From contig NZ_MRBK01000003.1 in the NCBI RefSeq assembly GCF_001969815.1, positions 143,846 to 207,845 of the forward strand: DNA of 64,000 nucleotides, in the 5' to 3' direction. Positions 10,375 to 20,052 of this stretch are shown one piece after another. Each line of letters begins with the position of its first letter. Within the stretch, counting starts at the first letter, position 1. The translations under genes and the position numbers were made by a program. This DNA comes from Bacillus swezeyi (lineage in GTDB: Bacteria; Bacillota; Bacilli; Bacillales; Bacillaceae). The notes beneath the pieces were generated by a model that was not told the origin of the DNA, did no database searches, and saw only the letters and a program-made list of their open reading frames with translations.

Positions 10375-11685
10375 ATGGGAAAACCTGTCGTAGCCATAGT
10401 TGGAAGACCCAATGTGGGAAAGTCGACAATCTTTAACCGGATTGCAGGCGAAAGAATTTCGATTGTGGAAGATACACCCGGTGTGACACGGGATCGGATA
10501 TACAGCTCTGCTGAATGGCTGAACCATGATTTTAACCTGATTGACACTGGCGGGATTGAAGTTGGTGATGAGCCGTTTCTCGCGCAAATCCGCCACCAGG
10601 CCGAGATCGCCATGGAAGAAGCCGATGTGATCATTTTCATGACGAACGGCCGCGAAGGCGTCACAGCCGCCGACGAAGAAGTTGCAAAAATTTTATACCG
10701 CACAAAAAAACCGGTTGTTCTGGCGGTCAATAAACTCGATAATCCGGAAATGAGAGCGAATGTTTACGATTTTTATTCACTCGGATTTGGCGAGCCGTAT
10801 CCCATTTCAGGAACGCACGGGCTCGGGCTTGGCGATTTGCTTGATGCGGTCAGCGAACATTTTAAAAACATACCCGAGACGAAATATGAAGATGAAGTGG
10901 TTCAATTTTGTCTCATCGGCCGGCCGAACGTAGGAAAATCATCTCTCGTGAACGCCATGCTTGGAGAGGAGCGCGTCATCGTCAGCAACATCGCCGGAAC
11001 GACACGGGATGCCATTGACACGAGGTTTACGTATAATCAGCGGGACTTTGTCATCGTCGACACAGCCGGGATGAGAAAAAAAGGAAAGGTCTACGAGTCA
11101 ACTGAAAAATACAGTGTGCTCAGAGCCTTGAAAGCGATCGACCGTTCGGAAGTCGTCGCCGTCGTTTTGGATGGCGAAGAAGGTATTATTGAACAGGATA
11201 AACGGATCGCCGGTTATGCGCATGAAGCAGGGAAAGCGGTCGTTATTGTTGTCAATAAATGGGATGCGGTCGACAAAGACGAGCGGACAATGAAAGAATT
11301 TGAGCAAAATATCAGAGACCACTTTCAATTTTTAGATTATGCGCCTGTGCTGTTCATGTCCGCATTGACTAAAAAGCGGATTCATACGCTGATGCCGGCT
11401 ATCCTGACGGCAAGCGAAAACCATTCGATGAGGGTGCAGACCAACATCCTTAATGATATCATTATGGATGCGGTGGCTATGAATCCGACGCCGACCCATA
11501 GCGGAAACCGCTTGAAAATCTATTATACGACCCAGGTGGCTGTTAAGCCGCCGACTTTTGTCGTGTTTGTCAATGATCCGGAGCTCATGCACTTTTCTTA
11601 TGAACGCTTTTTGGAAAACCGGATACGCGATGCGTTTGGATTTGAAGGAACACCGATCAAGATTTTCGCAAGAGCAAGAAAATAA
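10375..11685 (+). CDS. der: Ribosome-assembly GTPase Der (EngA)
   Basis: An essential GTPase with two consecutive G domains, acting in 50S subunit maturation. G1 motifs [15 protein letters not shown] (about residues 7-21) and [15 protein letters not shown] (about 180) are both present, as are DTGG/DTAG and NKLD/NKWD. A C-terminal KH-like domain follows (about 350-436). From ATG 10375 the length is 436 aa, as in B. subtilis. AAAGGAAGGG lies upstream, so the longer in-frame ATGs at 10294 and 10339 are rejected. gpsA follows after 14 nt. Confidence 0.95.
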   Translation: MGKPVVAIVGRPNVGKSTIFNRIAGERISIVEDTPGVTRDRIYSSAEWLNHDFNLIDTGGIEVGDEPFLAQIRHQAEIAMEEADVIIFMTNGREGVTAADEEVAKILYRTKKPVVLAVNKLDNPEMRANVYDFYSLGFGEPYPISGTHGLGLGDLLDAVSEHFKNIPETKYEDEVVQFCLIGRPNVGKSSLVNAMLGEERVIVSNIAGTTRDAIDTRFTYNQRDFVIVDTAGMRKKGKVYESTEKYSVLRALKAIDRSEVVAVVLDGEEGIIEQDKRIAGYAHEAGKAVVIVVNKWDAVDKDERTMKEFEQNIRDHFQFLDYAPVLFMSALTKKRIHTLMPAILTASENHSMRVQTNILNDIIMDAVAMNPTPTHSGNRLKIYYTTQVAVKPPTFVVFVNDPELMHFSYERFLENRIRDAFGFEGTPIKIFARARK

Positions 11686-11699
11686 AGAGGTGTAGCAGA

Positions 11700-12737
11700 A
11701 TGACTAAAGTATCGATTTTAGGAGCCGGAAGCTGGGGAACAGCATTGGCCCTTGTTTTGGCGGACAACCAGTACGATGTTTGCGTATGGGGCCACCGCGA
11801 AGAGCTGATTGAGCAAATCAATGAACATCATGAAAACAAAGATTATCTGCCCGGCGTCAAACTGCCTGACAATGTCCGCGCGACAACAGACCTGCAAGGT
11901 GCATTGGCTGATGTTAAAACGATCATTGTCGCTGTTCCGACGAAAGCGATTCGGGAGGTTCTCAAAGAGGCGGTTTCCTTTATCAAGCAAAAGGCGATTT
12001 TTGTACATGTGTCAAAAGGAATAGAGCCTGATACACTGCTCAGAATCTCAGAGATGATGGAAGAGGAAATCCCTGCTGAATTAAGGGAGGATATCGTCGT
12101 TCTTTCCGGTCCGAGCCATGCCGAGGAAGTCGGGTTAAGACACCCGACGACAGTAACGGTTTCATCGAAAAACATTGAAGCGGCTCAGGCGATTCAAGAT
12201 ATGTTTATGAATCAGCATTTTCGCGTCTATACAAATCCCGATATTATCGGAGTCGAGATCGGCGGTGCGCTGAAAAACATCATTGCACTTGCCGCTGGAA
12301 TCACGGACGGCTTGGGATACGGAGATAATGCAAAAGCCGCTTTGATTACAAGAGGCCTCGCGGAAATTGCCCGATTAGGCACAAAAATGGGCGGAAATCC
12401 GCTGACATTCTCAGGGCTTACGGGAATCGGGGATCTGATCGTCACCTGCACAAGCGTCCATTCACGAAATTGGCGCGCCGGTAATATGCTGGGTAAAGGC
12501 TTCAAACTTGAAGAAGTTCTTAAAGAAATGGGGATGGTCGTTGAGGGGGTACGCACAACAAAAGCGGCATATCAGCTTTCACAGAAATATGATGTCAAAA
12601 TGCCGATCACAGAAGCCCTGCATAAAGTTTTATTTGACGGCAAAAAAGTTGAAACAGCTGTTGAATCATTGATGGCAAGAGTCAAAACACACGAGATGGA
12701 AGATCTTGTGAATACGTTCGAGAATCAAATGAAATGA
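11700..12737 (+). CDS. gpsA: Glycerol-3-phosphate dehydrogenase [NAD(P)+]
   Basis: Reduces dihydroxyacetone phosphate to sn-glycerol 3-phosphate for phospholipid synthesis. The N-terminal Rossmann motif [18 protein letters not shown], the substrate-domain signature [17 protein letters not shown], and [13 protein letters not shown] are present. 345 aa, the family length. It sits 14 nt behind der, with AAAGAGGTG upstream, and probably shares its transcript. The 325-nt stretch after it holds a strong terminator (12909-12948) and a speculative small frame (12825-12914). Confidence 0.94.
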   Translation: MTKVSILGAGSWGTALALVLADNQYDVCVWGHREELIEQINEHHENKDYLPGVKLPDNVRATTDLQGALADVKTIIVAVPTKAIREVLKEAVSFIKQKAIFVHVSKGIEPDTLLRISEMMEEEIPAELREDIVVLSGPSHAEEVGLRHPTTVTVSSKNIEAAQAIQDMFMNQHFRVYTNPDIIGVEIGGALKNIIALAAGITDGLGYGDNAKAALITRGLAEIARLGTKMGGNPLTFSGLTGIGDLIVTCTSVHSRNWRAGNMLGKGFKLEEVLKEMGMVVEGVRTTKAAYQLSQKYDVKMPITEALHKVLFDGKKVETAVESLMARVKTHEMEDLVNTFENQMK

Positions 12738-12824
12738 CCACCCCAAATTCGATTTGACACTCTCCTCTAGGTTCTTTTTTAAAAACCTGAAACATTTTGG
12801 AGACTTAGGCAAGAGAGGATACAT

Positions 12825-12914
12825 TTGTCCGAAGACTTGCATAAAATAGAATCGAAGTCTGGAAGAGCTGTATCTAATCATTTGGGTTTTATAGTCATCA
12901 TTTACATCGCCTGA
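12825..12914 (+). CDS. Candidate 29-aa small protein (speculative)
   Basis: A TTG-started frame of 29 codons in the gpsA-yphE gap. Visible product: SEDLHKIESKSGRAVSNHLG, then a hydrophobic tail FIVIIYIA. GAGAGGA lies five bases upstream as a possible ribosome binding site, and the stop codon falls inside the left arm of the gpsA terminator. It has the shape of a small tail-anchored protein. However, the frame is short, the start is non-ATG, and I do not recognise a family. Chance remains likely. Confidence 0.2.
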   Translation: MSEDLHKIESKSGRAVSNHLGFIVIIYIA

Positions 12915-12948
12915 AGCAAAGTCCCCCTCTTTGCTTCAGGCTTTTTTT
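12909..12948 (+). terminator. Terminator downstream of gpsA
   Basis: A 13-bp perfect stem, GCCTGAAGCAAAG with CTTTGCTTCAGGC, followed by seven T. It lies 170 nt after the gpsA stop. Confidence 0.93.
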
Positions 12949-13063
12949 GCGCTTGTTCTTCATTTCGAAAAATTGGAAAACCTGTTGAACTTCTGGTTTT
13001 TCTTATATAAAATGAAATATAACGTTTACATCATAAGAGAATGATAGAAGGAGGGCTTTTAGT

Positions 13064-13267
13064 GTGAATCTCGGTCTGTTAAAAATGTGGTTTGCCTTAG
13101 GGGCCATGGGCCTGATGTTCATAGCGGTGATCGCCATATACATAAGCAGGTATAAGTTTCAAAATCGTTTTCTCAAAATCATCACTTCGTCTCTGGCTTA
13201 TACATGCATGCTGATCTCGGGCGTGATCGTCTTTTTCGTCGTCTTCAGCGGTCCTGTCAATGAATAA
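13064..13267 (+). CDS. yphE: Small membrane protein YphE (DUF2768-like)
   Basis: 67 aa with two membrane segments (about residues 8-27 and 42-62) joined by a basic loop SRYKFQNRF. It starts with GTG at 13064 behind a strong AGAAGGAGGG site. Function is unknown. Place and pattern match B. subtilis YphE. The stop is 22 nt before the yphF start, so the two are likely co-transcribed. Confidence 0.72.
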   Translation: MNLGLLKMWFALGAMGLMFIAVIAIYISRYKFQNRFLKIITSSLAYTCMLISGVIVFFVVFSGPVNE

Positions 13268-13289
13268 TGTCTTTAAAAGGAAGATTCAT

Positions 13290-14006
13290 ATGAAAAAAAT
13301 AAGCGTACTGCTCACACTCATGTTCACAGCAATCTTTTTAAGCGGATGTTTATACCCTGAGGAAAGAAAGGCGAAAAACAGCGCGCCTTATCAAAATCAG
13401 CTGAATGAAGTACAGGCAGCAGTTGATGAATTCCGGGAGGCGACAGGGGGGCTTCTTCCGATTAAAACAAAAGATATGTCCGTCCCAATCTATCAAAAAT
13501 ATCCTATTGATTTTAACAGGCTGTCTCCGCGGTATTTGGCCGAGCCTCCGGGCACCTCCTATGAAAATGGCGGAGAATATTTATATGTTCTCGTAGATGT
13601 TGAAAAAAATCCGACGGTCAAGCTCATTGACGTGAAAATGTCGGAAGCTATCAGAGATTTAAAACTTCGAGTCGAAATGTATAAAGAGCAGCATAAGTAT
13701 CCGCCATACGAAAAAGTCGTAGCCAAAAATTTATTTATGCTCGATTATCAAAAGCTGGGCCTTAAAGAAGCGCCTTCTGTCACAAGTCCGCTAACAGGCA
13801 CTTCGCTTCCGCTTCTCGTCGATCAAAAAGGCGACATCCAGGTAGATTATCGGGTGGATCTGGCCAAACTGGCAAAACAGTCAAAAACGGCCTTAAAACC
13901 GGGCGAGGAAATCCAGGATTTAATGTGGAAAGAAACGCCTTTCGTACCGGCGTTTTCGGTTCAATATACTGTCAACGACAAACAGGAACCCGTTTTTTTG
14001 CCATAG
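13290..14006 (+). CDS. yphF: Lipoprotein YphF
   Basis: 238 aa with a lipoprotein signal peptide: basic start MKKISVLL, hydrophobic core, lipobox FLSGC with the lipidated Cys at residue 20. The mature part is hydrophilic. ATG 13290 is chosen over an upstream in-frame ATG (13260) because AAAAGGAAG precedes it and because only this start puts the signal peptide at the N-terminus. Function is unknown. A strong terminator (14028-14067) separates it from spoIVA. Confidence 0.82.
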   Translation: MKKISVLLTLMFTAIFLSGCLYPEERKAKNSAPYQNQLNEVQAAVDEFREATGGLLPIKTKDMSVPIYQKYPIDFNRLSPRYLAEPPGTSYENGGEYLYVLVDVEKNPTVKLIDVKMSEAIRDLKLRVEMYKEQHKYPPYEKVVAKNLFMLDYQKLGLKEAPSVTSPLTGTSLPLLVDQKGDIQVDYRVDLAKLAKQSKTALKPGEEIQDLMWKETPFVPAFSVQYTVNDKQEPVFLP

Positions 14007-14027
14007 CAAATACACGAATTAGTCATG

Positions 14028-14067
14028 AACCTTTCTCCTCAGCATACAATTAGGAGAAAGGTTTTTT
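14028..14067 (+). terminator. Terminator after yphF
   Basis: AACCTTTCTCCT pairs perfectly with AGGAGAAAGGTT, with a T-run after it. Confidence 0.92.
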
Positions 14068-14096
14068 CACGCATGGCGAAAAAATTTCCCTGAGCT

Positions 14097-14127
14097 GTCA
14101 TATTGAAATGGGACAACGTCATACAAT
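14097..14127 (+). promoter_or_regulatory. Sigma-E promoter of spoIVA
   Basis: GTCATATT (14097-14104), 15-nt spacer, CATACAAT (14120-14127). This is an essentially consensus mother-cell sigma-E promoter about 70 nt upstream of spoIVA, as expected for a coat basement-layer gene. Confidence 0.87.
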
Positions 14128-14197
14128 GTAATGTCCTGTTTATGATTGATGAAGAAGTAAAAAATTGAAAAGGATTGGAAGTCCGGGAGGGGATCAC

Positions 14198-15676
14198 TTG
14201 GAAAAGGTCGATATTTTCAAGGATATCGCTGAACGAACAGGAGGCGATATATACTTAGGTGTCGTAGGAGCAGTACGCACAGGAAAATCTACGTTCATTA
14301 AAAAATTTATGGAGCTAGTGGTGCTCCCGAATATCAACAATGAAGCAGACCGGGCGCGCGCGCAAGATGAGCTCCCCCAAAGTGCCGCTGGCAAAACCAT
14401 CATGACGACCGAACCGAAATTTGTTCCGAATCAGGCGATGTCAGTTCATGTCAGTGACGGACTCGATGTGAATATAAGACTTGTTGACTGTGTCGGCTAC
14501 ACTGTACCTGGAGCAAAGGGCTATGAAGATGAAAACGGCCCGAGGATGATTAACACGCCTTGGTACGAAGAACCGATTCCATTTCATGAAGCTGCTGAAA
14601 TCGGCACGAGAAAAGTCATACAGGAGCATTCAACCATCGGCGTCGTCATTACGACGGACGGCACGATTGGAGAAATCGCCAGACAGGATTATATTGAGGC
14701 GGAAGAGCGGGTGATCGATGAATTAAAAGAGGTTGGAAAACCGTTTATCATGGTGATCAACTCTGTACGCCCATATCATCCTGAAACAGAGGCGCTCCGA
14801 AATGAACTGATGGAAAAGTACGACATCCCAGTGCTTGCGATGAGTGTGGAAAGCATGAGGGAAGCTGATGTCATGAGCGTTCTCAGAGAAGCGCTTTACG
14901 AGTTCCCTGTTCTTGAAGTAAACGTCAATCTTCCGAGCTGGGTCATGGTATTAAAAGAAAACCACTGGCTGCGTGAAAACTATCAGGATTCAGTGAAAGA
15001 AACCGTCAAAGATATTAAAAGATTAAGAGATGTCGATCGCGTCGTCGGCCACTTCAGCGAATTTGATTTCATCGAGCGGGCGAGCCTCGCCGGAATTGAG
15101 ATGGGGCAGGGAATCGCGGAAATCGATTTATATGCGCCAGATTACCTGTACGATGAAATCTTAAGGGAAGTCGTCGGCGTTGAAATCAGAGGAAAGGACC
15201 ACCTGCTCCAGCTGATGCAGGACTTTGCACACGCCAAGACGGAATATGATCAGGTGTCAGATGCTCTGAAAATGGTAAAACAAACCGGCTATGGAATTGC
15301 TGCGCCGGCATTGACCGACATGAGTCTTGATGAGCCTGAAATCATCAGACAGGGATCAAGATTCGGCGTGCGCTTGAAAGCTGTAGCGCCATCCATTCAT
15401 ATGATCAAAGTCGATGTAGAAAGCGAATTCGCTCCGATTATCGGTACAGAAAAACAAAGCGAAGAGCTTGTCAGGTATTTAATGCAGGACTTTGAAGACG
15501 ATCCGCTGTCCATCTGGAATTCCGATATTTTCGGAAGAAGCCTCAGCTCGATCGTCAGGGAAGGCATACAGGCAAAGCTGTCTCTCATGCCGGAAAACGC
15601 AAGATATAAGCTGAAGGAGACCTTGGAGCGCATCATTAATGAAGGCTCAGGCGGCTTGATTGCGATCATCTTATAA
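14198..15676 (+). CDS. spoIVA: Spore coat morphogenetic ATPase SpoIVA
   Basis: Hydrolyses ATP to polymerise irreversibly on the outer forespore surface, forming the platform on which the coat is built. The N-terminal P-loop is GVVGAVRTGKST, with Walker A Lys30. It is followed by the switch-like DCVGYTVPGAKG, the middle domain, and the highly conserved C-terminus ending SGGLIAIIL that anchors it to the forespore via SpoVM. The start is TTG 14198, behind GGGAGGGGATCA. It gives 492 aa, the exact family length; the ATG at 14165 would add residues not found in the family. It is driven by the sigma-E promoter at 14097-14127. Confidence 0.96.
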   Translation: MEKVDIFKDIAERTGGDIYLGVVGAVRTGKSTFIKKFMELVVLPNINNEADRARAQDELPQSAAGKTIMTTEPKFVPNQAMSVHVSDGLDVNIRLVDCVGYTVPGAKGYEDENGPRMINTPWYEEPIPFHEAAEIGTRKVIQEHSTIGVVITTDGTIGEIARQDYIEAEERVIDELKEVGKPFIMVINSVRPYHPETEALRNELMEKYDIPVLAMSVESMREADVMSVLREALYEFPVLEVNVNLPSWVMVLKENHWLRENYQDSVKETVKDIKRLRDVDRVVGHFSEFDFIERASLAGIEMGQGIAEIDLYAPDYLYDEILREVVGVEIRGKDHLLQLMQDFAHAKTEYDQVSDALKMVKQTGYGIAAPALTDMSLDEPEIIRQGSRFGVRLKAVAPSIHMIKVDVESEFAPIIGTEKQSEELVRYLMQDFEDDPLSIWNSDIFGRSLSSIVREGIQAKLSLMPENARYKLKETLERIINEGSGGLIAIIL

Positions 15677-15681
15677 AAGGT

Positions 15682-15713
15682 AAGGCCTCTTATCATACGG
15701 GAGGTCTTTTTTT
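15682..15713 (+). terminator. Terminator after spoIVA
   Basis: AAGGCCTC pairs with GAGGTCTT (one G-U) around an 11-nt loop, followed by a T-run. Confidence 0.8.
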
Positions 15714-16102
15714 GTATGTTTAAGACTCGCTCACAGGCCGCGTGGAATCCCAGGATATCGAAAATTCAAAGGCGGTGCGCGGCTGGAAATATAGGAAAGA
15801 ATATGATTAAAAAAGGAAAAATAGGAATATTTGTTCGTTGCATTCAGCTTAAACCTTGACGAATAAGGGATCATAGCTTTAAAATGCTTGATATGGCTTT
15901 TCATATGTGTTAATCTACATACAGAAAATCTTCACTTTATTGGACAATCGTTCCTCTGAACGTGAAATTTTCATTGAAAGCTGTGAAATGCCTTTTCTAT
16001 ATTTATTTGAAATTTCTGTTCAAACAGGTATAGAAACAGGTTGAACTGTGAAGAAATGATGATAATCTATTGATTGTTACCTTTTGGGAGGAGGTGAAAG
16101 GC
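15714..16102 (+). promoter_or_regulatory. hbs upstream region with candidate promoters
   Basis: This ~390-nt gap has no convincing gene. Two plausible sigma-A promoters are visible: TTGACG (15856-15861)-18-TAAAAT (15880-15885), and TTGAAA (15974-15979)-18-TATATT (15998-16003). A third, weaker pair, TTGAAC (16041), lies with an AT-rich TGATAAT. More than one promoter upstream of hbs is known in B. subtilis, so a multi-promoter region is expected. Confidence 0.5.
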
Positions 16103-16381
16103 ATGAACAAGACAGAACTAATCAATGCGGTTGCAGAAGCAAGCGAACTATCTAAAAAAGACGCTACTAAAGCAGTTGATTCTGTTTTTGATACAATTTT
16201 AGATGCACTAAAAAACGGTGAAAAAATTCAATTGATCGGTTTTGGTAACTTTGAGGTTCGTGAGCGCTCAGCTCGTAAAGGACGTAATCCTCAGACAGGT
16301 GAAGAAATCGAAATCCCTGCAAGCAAAGTACCTGCTTTCAAACCAGGTAAAGCGCTTAAAGATGCTGTAGCAGGCAAATAA
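16103..16381 (+). CDS. hbs: Histone-like DNA-binding protein HBsu
   Basis: A 92-aa HU-family protein, the major nucleoid protein, which bends and compacts DNA as a dimer. The family core [20 protein letters not shown] with the DNA-binding arm is intact, and [12 protein letters not shown] opens the protein. ATG 16103 has GGGAGGAGGTGAAA upstream; the longer frame from 16070 is rejected because family length and the ribosome binding site both favour 16103. Strong codon bias and the ribosome binding site suggest high expression. An inverted repeat lies right after the stop and a terminator after that. Confidence 0.97.
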   Translation: MNKTELINAVAEASELSKKDATKAVDSVFDTILDALKNGEKIQLIGFGNFEVRERSARKGRNPQTGEEIEIPASKVPAFKPGKALKDAVAGK

Positions 16382-16383
16382 TC

Positions 16384-16418
16384 GTATGTATAGGCCGTTT
16401 TCTACGAATTATACATAC
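16384..16418 (+). other. Inverted repeat just after hbs stop
   Basis: GTATGTATA (16384-16392) and TATACATAC (16410-16418) form a 9-bp stem around a 17-nt loop, within three bases of the stop codon. There is no T-run, so it is not a terminator. It might protect the mRNA 3' region. Confidence 0.45.
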
Positions 16419-16435
16419 CGTATTGTTTCTTCACA

Positions 16436-16463
16436 GGAAAGCCCCTTTTAAAAGGGGCTTTTC
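16436..16463 (+). terminator. Terminator of hbs
   Basis: AAAGCCCCTTTT pairs with AAAAGGGGCTTT, a near-perfect compact hairpin with a T-rich end. Confidence 0.88.
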
Positions 16464-16518
16464 ATATTTAAGAGCTCTTTTCAGAAGAAATTCTTTTTGC
16501 CGGCTAAAACCTTTCATT

Positions 16519-16548
16519 TTGCTTTTATAAGCTGAAGTGTGCTAGAAT
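16519..16548 (+). promoter_or_regulatory. Sigma-A promoter of folE-mtrB
   Basis: TTGCTT (16519-16524), 18-nt spacer, extended TGC-TAGAAT (16543-16548), about 39 nt upstream of the folE start. Confidence 0.62.
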
Positions 16549-16586
16549 CTGAATTAAATGTATGCGTTTCTGGAGGATATAAAACA

Positions 16587-17159
16587 ATGAGAGAAATCAA
16601 TAAAGAACAAATTGAACAAGCTGTCCGGCAAATTTTAGAAGCAATCGGAGAAGATCCAAATCGTGAAGGTCTTCTGGATACACCAAAAAGAGTCGCGAAA
16701 ATGTACGCCGAAGTGTTTGCAGGATTAAACGAAGACCCGAAGGAACATTTTAAAACAATTTTTGGCGAAGACCATGAAGAGCTTGTTCTTGTTAAAGATA
16801 TTCCTTTTTATTCAATGTGTGAACATCATTTGGTTCCTTTTTACGGAAAAGCCCATGTGGCATATATTCCTAAAGGCGGCAAAGTCACAGGACTCAGCAA
16901 ACTGGCGAGAGCGGTTGAAGCGGTCGCAAAACGCCCGCAGCTGCAGGAACGGATTACCTCAACGATTGCAGACAGCATCGTTGAAACGCTGACGCCTCAC
17001 GGTGTAATGGTGGTCGTTGAAGCGGAGCATATGTGCATGACGATGCGGGGTGTGAAAAAGCCCGGAGCAAAAACCGTCACTTCAGCTGTAAGAGGAACGT
17101 TCAGACAAGATGTAGCCGCTCGTTCCGAAGTATTGGAGCTTATTAAATATCATGATTAA
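16587..17159 (+). CDS. folE: GTP cyclohydrolase I (MtrA)
   Basis: Converts GTP to dihydroneopterin triphosphate, the first step to folate. It is 190 aa from ATG 16587, with TGGAGGAT upstream. The zinc and active-site residues of the family appear in [20 protein letters not shown] and in [15 protein letters not shown]. Called mtrA in B. subtilis because it is co-transcribed with mtrB, which encodes the trp attenuation protein; here mtrB follows after 23 nt. Confidence 0.95.
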   Translation: MREINKEQIEQAVRQILEAIGEDPNREGLLDTPKRVAKMYAEVFAGLNEDPKEHFKTIFGEDHEELVLVKDIPFYSMCEHHLVPFYGKAHVAYIPKGGKVTGLSKLARAVEAVAKRPQLQERITSTIADSIVETLTPHGVMVVVEAEHMCMTMRGVKKPGAKTVTSAVRGTFRQDVAARSEVLELIKYHD

Positions 17160-17182
17160 AAATGAGAAGGTGTGCGATAAAC

Positions 17183-17413
17183 ATGACCAATAATCAATCA
17201 AATGATTTTGTGGTGATTAAAGCCGTTGAGGACGGCGTAAACGTGATTGGCCTGACAAGAGGAACAGATACGAGGTTTCATCATTCTGAAAAGCTCGATA
17301 AAGGCGAAGTGATGATCTGCCAGTTTACCGAGCATACCTCCGCTATAAAAGTCCGCGGCGAGGCTCTTATCCAAACAGCCAACGGCGAGATGAAAAGCGA
17401 AGCGAAAAAATAG
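17183..17413 (+). CDS. mtrB: trp RNA-binding attenuation protein TRAP
   Basis: 76 aa; forms an 11-subunit ring that, when loaded with tryptophan, wraps RNA carrying spaced GAG/UAG triplets. The conserved block [19 protein letters not shown] and the RNA-contact region [20 protein letters not shown] are intact. ATG 17183 ([10 protein letters not shown]) is the family start; an ATG at 17162 is too far upstream. Its target is visible in the same window: the trp leader at 24239-24472. No anti-TRAP gene is present here. Confidence 0.96.
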   Translation: MTNNQSNDFVVIKAVEDGVNVIGLTRGTDTRFHHSEKLDKGEVMICQFTEHTSAIKVRGEALIQTANGEMKSEAKK

Positions 17414-17468
17414 TGCAGCCATCTTTCGGCCCCTTTCATGGCATAAGCCGTTCATTTTCATCATATTA

Positions 17469-17477
17469 TGGTATACT
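17469..17477 (+). promoter_or_regulatory. Extended -10 promoter for hepS
   Basis: TGG-TATACT (hexamer 17472-17477), about 75 nt upstream of hepS, with only a weak -35. It would make the hep operon independent of folE-mtrB. Confidence 0.42.
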
Positions 17478-17553
17478 TAAACTTTCTCCGCTTCAAAAAG
17501 ATTCATAATCAATCAAGAGAAAAACTGCGAATTTTGGGACAAGGGTGATATCT

Positions 17554-18330
17554 TTGCAAGACATCTACGGACAATTATCTTATTTGAAAATCAAGCTGAA
17601 TAAAAAGCTTTCACATCCTTATTTGGCTAAGCATTTAACTGCGCCAAAAGTTGATGAGGATAAGCTGTTTCTGTTTTACGCTCTGTTTGATGAAACGGAA
17701 TTAATAGAAGCTGACAAAGAAAATTACATTTTAACGGCGATGCTTGTTCAAACAGCCCTTGATACCCATGATGAAGTCACGACCGCAGCTTCAATTAAGC
17801 AGGATGACTATAAAAACCGCCAGCTGACGGTTCTGGCCGGGGATTATTTCAGCGGCATGTACTACTCCCTGTTATCGGGTATGAAGGATATCTATATGAT
17901 TCGGACGCTTGCTGCGGCCATTAAAGAAATTAATGAACATAAGATAAGGCTTTATGATCATTCCGCAAAAGACCTAAACAGCCTGGAAAAAAGCGTCAGC
18001 ATAGTGGAAGCTGCACTTTTTCACCATCTCGCCGACCACTTTTATCTGCCTCACTGGAAAACAGCCGCCAACGACTTTCTTGTGTTTAAAAGGCTTGCGG
18101 TCGAAGAAAAGGCTTCAGACTCCCGTTTGCTGGAGACGATTTTAAAGGAAGAATTTCCGGAAAATCAGGTTTCATGCGGGCAATTGGCCGATGCGGCTTA
18201 TCAAAAAGCGAAGCTTCAGATTGACCAATGCCTTGCCAAAAAGCCTGCCGTTCAAAAATGGCTTTTGGACCGCCTGCAAGCGATTAGGCCTGAAAAACGA
18301 ACCTATCATCAGAAAGTGGAAGAAGGGTAA
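17554..18330 (+). CDS. hepS: Heptaprenyl diphosphate synthase component I
   Basis: The non-catalytic small subunit that pairs with HepT to make the C35 chain of menaquinone-7. 258 aa, sharing blocks such as [37 protein letters not shown] and YHQKVEEG (C-terminus) with B. subtilis GerCA. The start is TTG 17554 behind AAGGGTGAT. The central-to-C-terminal part is divergent, as is usual for this fast-evolving subunit. It is the first gene of hepS-menG-hepT. Confidence 0.9.
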   Translation: MQDIYGQLSYLKIKLNKKLSHPYLAKHLTAPKVDEDKLFLFYALFDETELIEADKENYILTAMLVQTALDTHDEVTTAASIKQDDYKNRQLTVLAGDYFSGMYYSLLSGMKDIYMIRTLAAAIKEINEHKIRLYDHSAKDLNSLEKSVSIVEAALFHHLADHFYLPHWKTAANDFLVFKRLAVEEKASDSRLLETILKEEFPENQVSCGQLADAAYQKAKLQIDQCLAKKPAVQKWLLDRLQAIRPEKRTYHQKVEEG

Positions 18331-18335
18331 CCGTC

Positions 18336-19037
18336 ATGGAGCAGTCAAAAGAACAGCGCGTACACGGCGTGTTTGAAAAAATCTACAAAAATTATGACCA
18401 GATGAATTCCGTCATCAGTTTTAAGCAGCATAAAAAATGGCGAGATAAAACGATGCGGATCATGAAAGTTCAAAAAGGAACCAAGGCGCTTGATGTCTGC
18501 TGCGGGACGGCGGACTGGACGATCGCGCTCGCGGATGCTGCAGGAGAGACGGGCGAGGTCAAAGGTCTTGACTTCAGCAAAAATATGCTGAGCATTGCCG
18601 AACAAAAAACTGATCAATACACCCAGATTGAATTGATCCACGGCAACGCGATGGAGCTGCCTTTTCCCGACAATTCGTTCGACTATGTCACGATCGGCTT
18701 TGGACTCCGTAATGTCCCTGATTATTTAACGGCCTTAAAAGAGATGGCGCGCGTGGTGAAACCCGGCGGTCAAGTTGTCTGCCTTGAAACGTCCCAGCCG
18801 GAAATGTTCGGGTTTAAACAGCTGTACTTTCTTTATTTCCGCTTTATTATGCCTGTGTTTGGAAAGCTCTTTGCGAAAAGCTTTAAAGAGTATTCCTGGC
18901 TTCAAGAATCGGCCAGGGAATTTCCGGGTATGAAAGAGCTTGCAGACTTATTTGAAAAGGCTGGGCTAGAAAATGTTCAATATCATCCATTCACAGGCGG
19001 CGTAGCAGCTACACATGTCGGCTGGAAGAAGCGGTGA
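18336..19037 (+). CDS. menG: Demethylmenaquinone methyltransferase
   Basis: A class I SAM-dependent methyltransferase (UbiE/MenG family, 233 aa) doing the last step of menaquinone synthesis. The SAM-binding motif [11 protein letters not shown] (about residue 50) and the UbiE signatures [10 protein letters not shown] and [14 protein letters not shown] are present. It lies 5 nt behind hepS and 29 nt before hepT, so all menaquinone side-chain genes are clustered. Also known as menH, ubiE or gerCB. Confidence 0.94.
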   Translation: MEQSKEQRVHGVFEKIYKNYDQMNSVISFKQHKKWRDKTMRIMKVQKGTKALDVCCGTADWTIALADAAGETGEVKGLDFSKNMLSIAEQKTDQYTQIELIHGNAMELPFPDNSFDYVTIGFGLRNVPDYLTALKEMARVVKPGGQVVCLETSQPEMFGFKQLYFLYFRFIMPVFGKLFAKSFKEYSWLQESAREFPGMKELADLFEKAGLENVQYHPFTGGVAATHVGWKKR

Positions 19038-19066
19038 TGACTACTGAAATACTCGGGTGAATTAAA

Positions 19067-20029
19067 ATGAAATTGACAACGTTATATTCTTTTTTGAATA
19101 ACGATATTGATTTAATAGAAAAAGAGCTGGAAAAGACCGTGCACTCCGACTATCCTTTGCTGAGTGAAGCAAGCCTTCATTTACTGCAGGCCGGAGGCAA
19201 ACGGATCCGTCCGGTGTTTGTTCTGCTTTGCGGCATGTTCGGGGAATATGACATTAACAAAATTAAAAATGTCGCGGTTTCTCTTGAACTGATGCATATG
19301 GCTTCGCTCGTCCATGATGATGTCATTGATGATGCTGAGCTTAGAAGAGGACAGCCGACAATCAAAGCAAAGTGGGATAATCGCATTGCAATGTATACAG
19401 GCGATTATTTGTTTGCCCGTTCACTTGAATCCATGACAAAAATAAGCGAGCCGAAAGCCCACGAAATCCTGTCGCAGGCCCTTGTTGAAGTATGCCTTGG
19501 AGAAATAGAGCAAATTAAAGATAAATATAATATGGAGCAAAACCTCAGAACCTATTTAAGAAGGATCAAGCGGAAGACGGCGCTTCTGATTGCAGCGAGC
19601 TGCCAGCTTGGCGCCATTGCCGCGGGAGCAGGGGAAAAGGTTCATAAAACACTTTATTGGTTCGGCTATTATGTCGGAATGTCATATCAGATTATTGATG
19701 ACATCCTCGATTTTACGGCCAGTGAAGAAGAGCTGGGCAAACCTGTTGGCGGGGATTTGCTTCAGGGGAATGTGACGCTGCCTGTTCTATACGCGCTGAA
19801 ATCGCCTGAATTAAAAGCCCGTTTAAAACTGATCAATAGTGAAACGACCCCTGAACAGATCAAACCGGTCATCGAAGAGCTGAAAAAAACCGATGCCATT
19901 GAACAGTCGTTCAAAGTCAGTGAAATGTATTTGAACAAGGCATTCCGCCTGCTTGAAACGCTTCCGAAAAATCGCGCAAGAACAGCTCTGGGGCAAATTG
20001 CGAAATACATCGGAAAGCGAAAATTTTAG
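19067..20029 (+). CDS. hepT: Heptaprenyl diphosphate synthase component II
   Basis: The catalytic trans-prenyltransferase subunit, 320 aa. The first aspartate-rich motif DDVIDDAELRR (Asp84-85, 88-89) and the second DDILD (Asp211-215) are intact, with GGKRIRP for substrate binding. The ribosome binding site before ATG 19067 is weak, suggesting coupling to menG. No terminator follows; read-through into ndk is likely (see the inverted repeat at 20053-20142). Confidence 0.95.
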   Translation: MKLTTLYSFLNNDIDLIEKELEKTVHSDYPLLSEASLHLLQAGGKRIRPVFVLLCGMFGEYDINKIKNVAVSLELMHMASLVHDDVIDDAELRRGQPTIKAKWDNRIAMYTGDYLFARSLESMTKISEPKAHEILSQALVEVCLGEIEQIKDKYNMEQNLRTYLRRIKRKTALLIAASCQLGAIAAGAGEKVHKTLYWFGYYVGMSYQIIDDILDFTASEEELGKPVGGDLLQGNVTLPVLYALKSPELKARLKLINSETTPEQIKPVIEELKKTDAIEQSFKVSEMYLNKAFRLLETLPKNRARTALGQIAKYIGKRKF

Positions 20030-20052
20030 AGAAATAAGTCAAAAGTATGAAT

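Noticed and set aside
15796..15860. Short ATG frame (18 codons) between spoIVA and hbs
   Set aside because: Very short, poor ribosome binding site, no recognisable product; it more likely belongs to the hbs promoter region.
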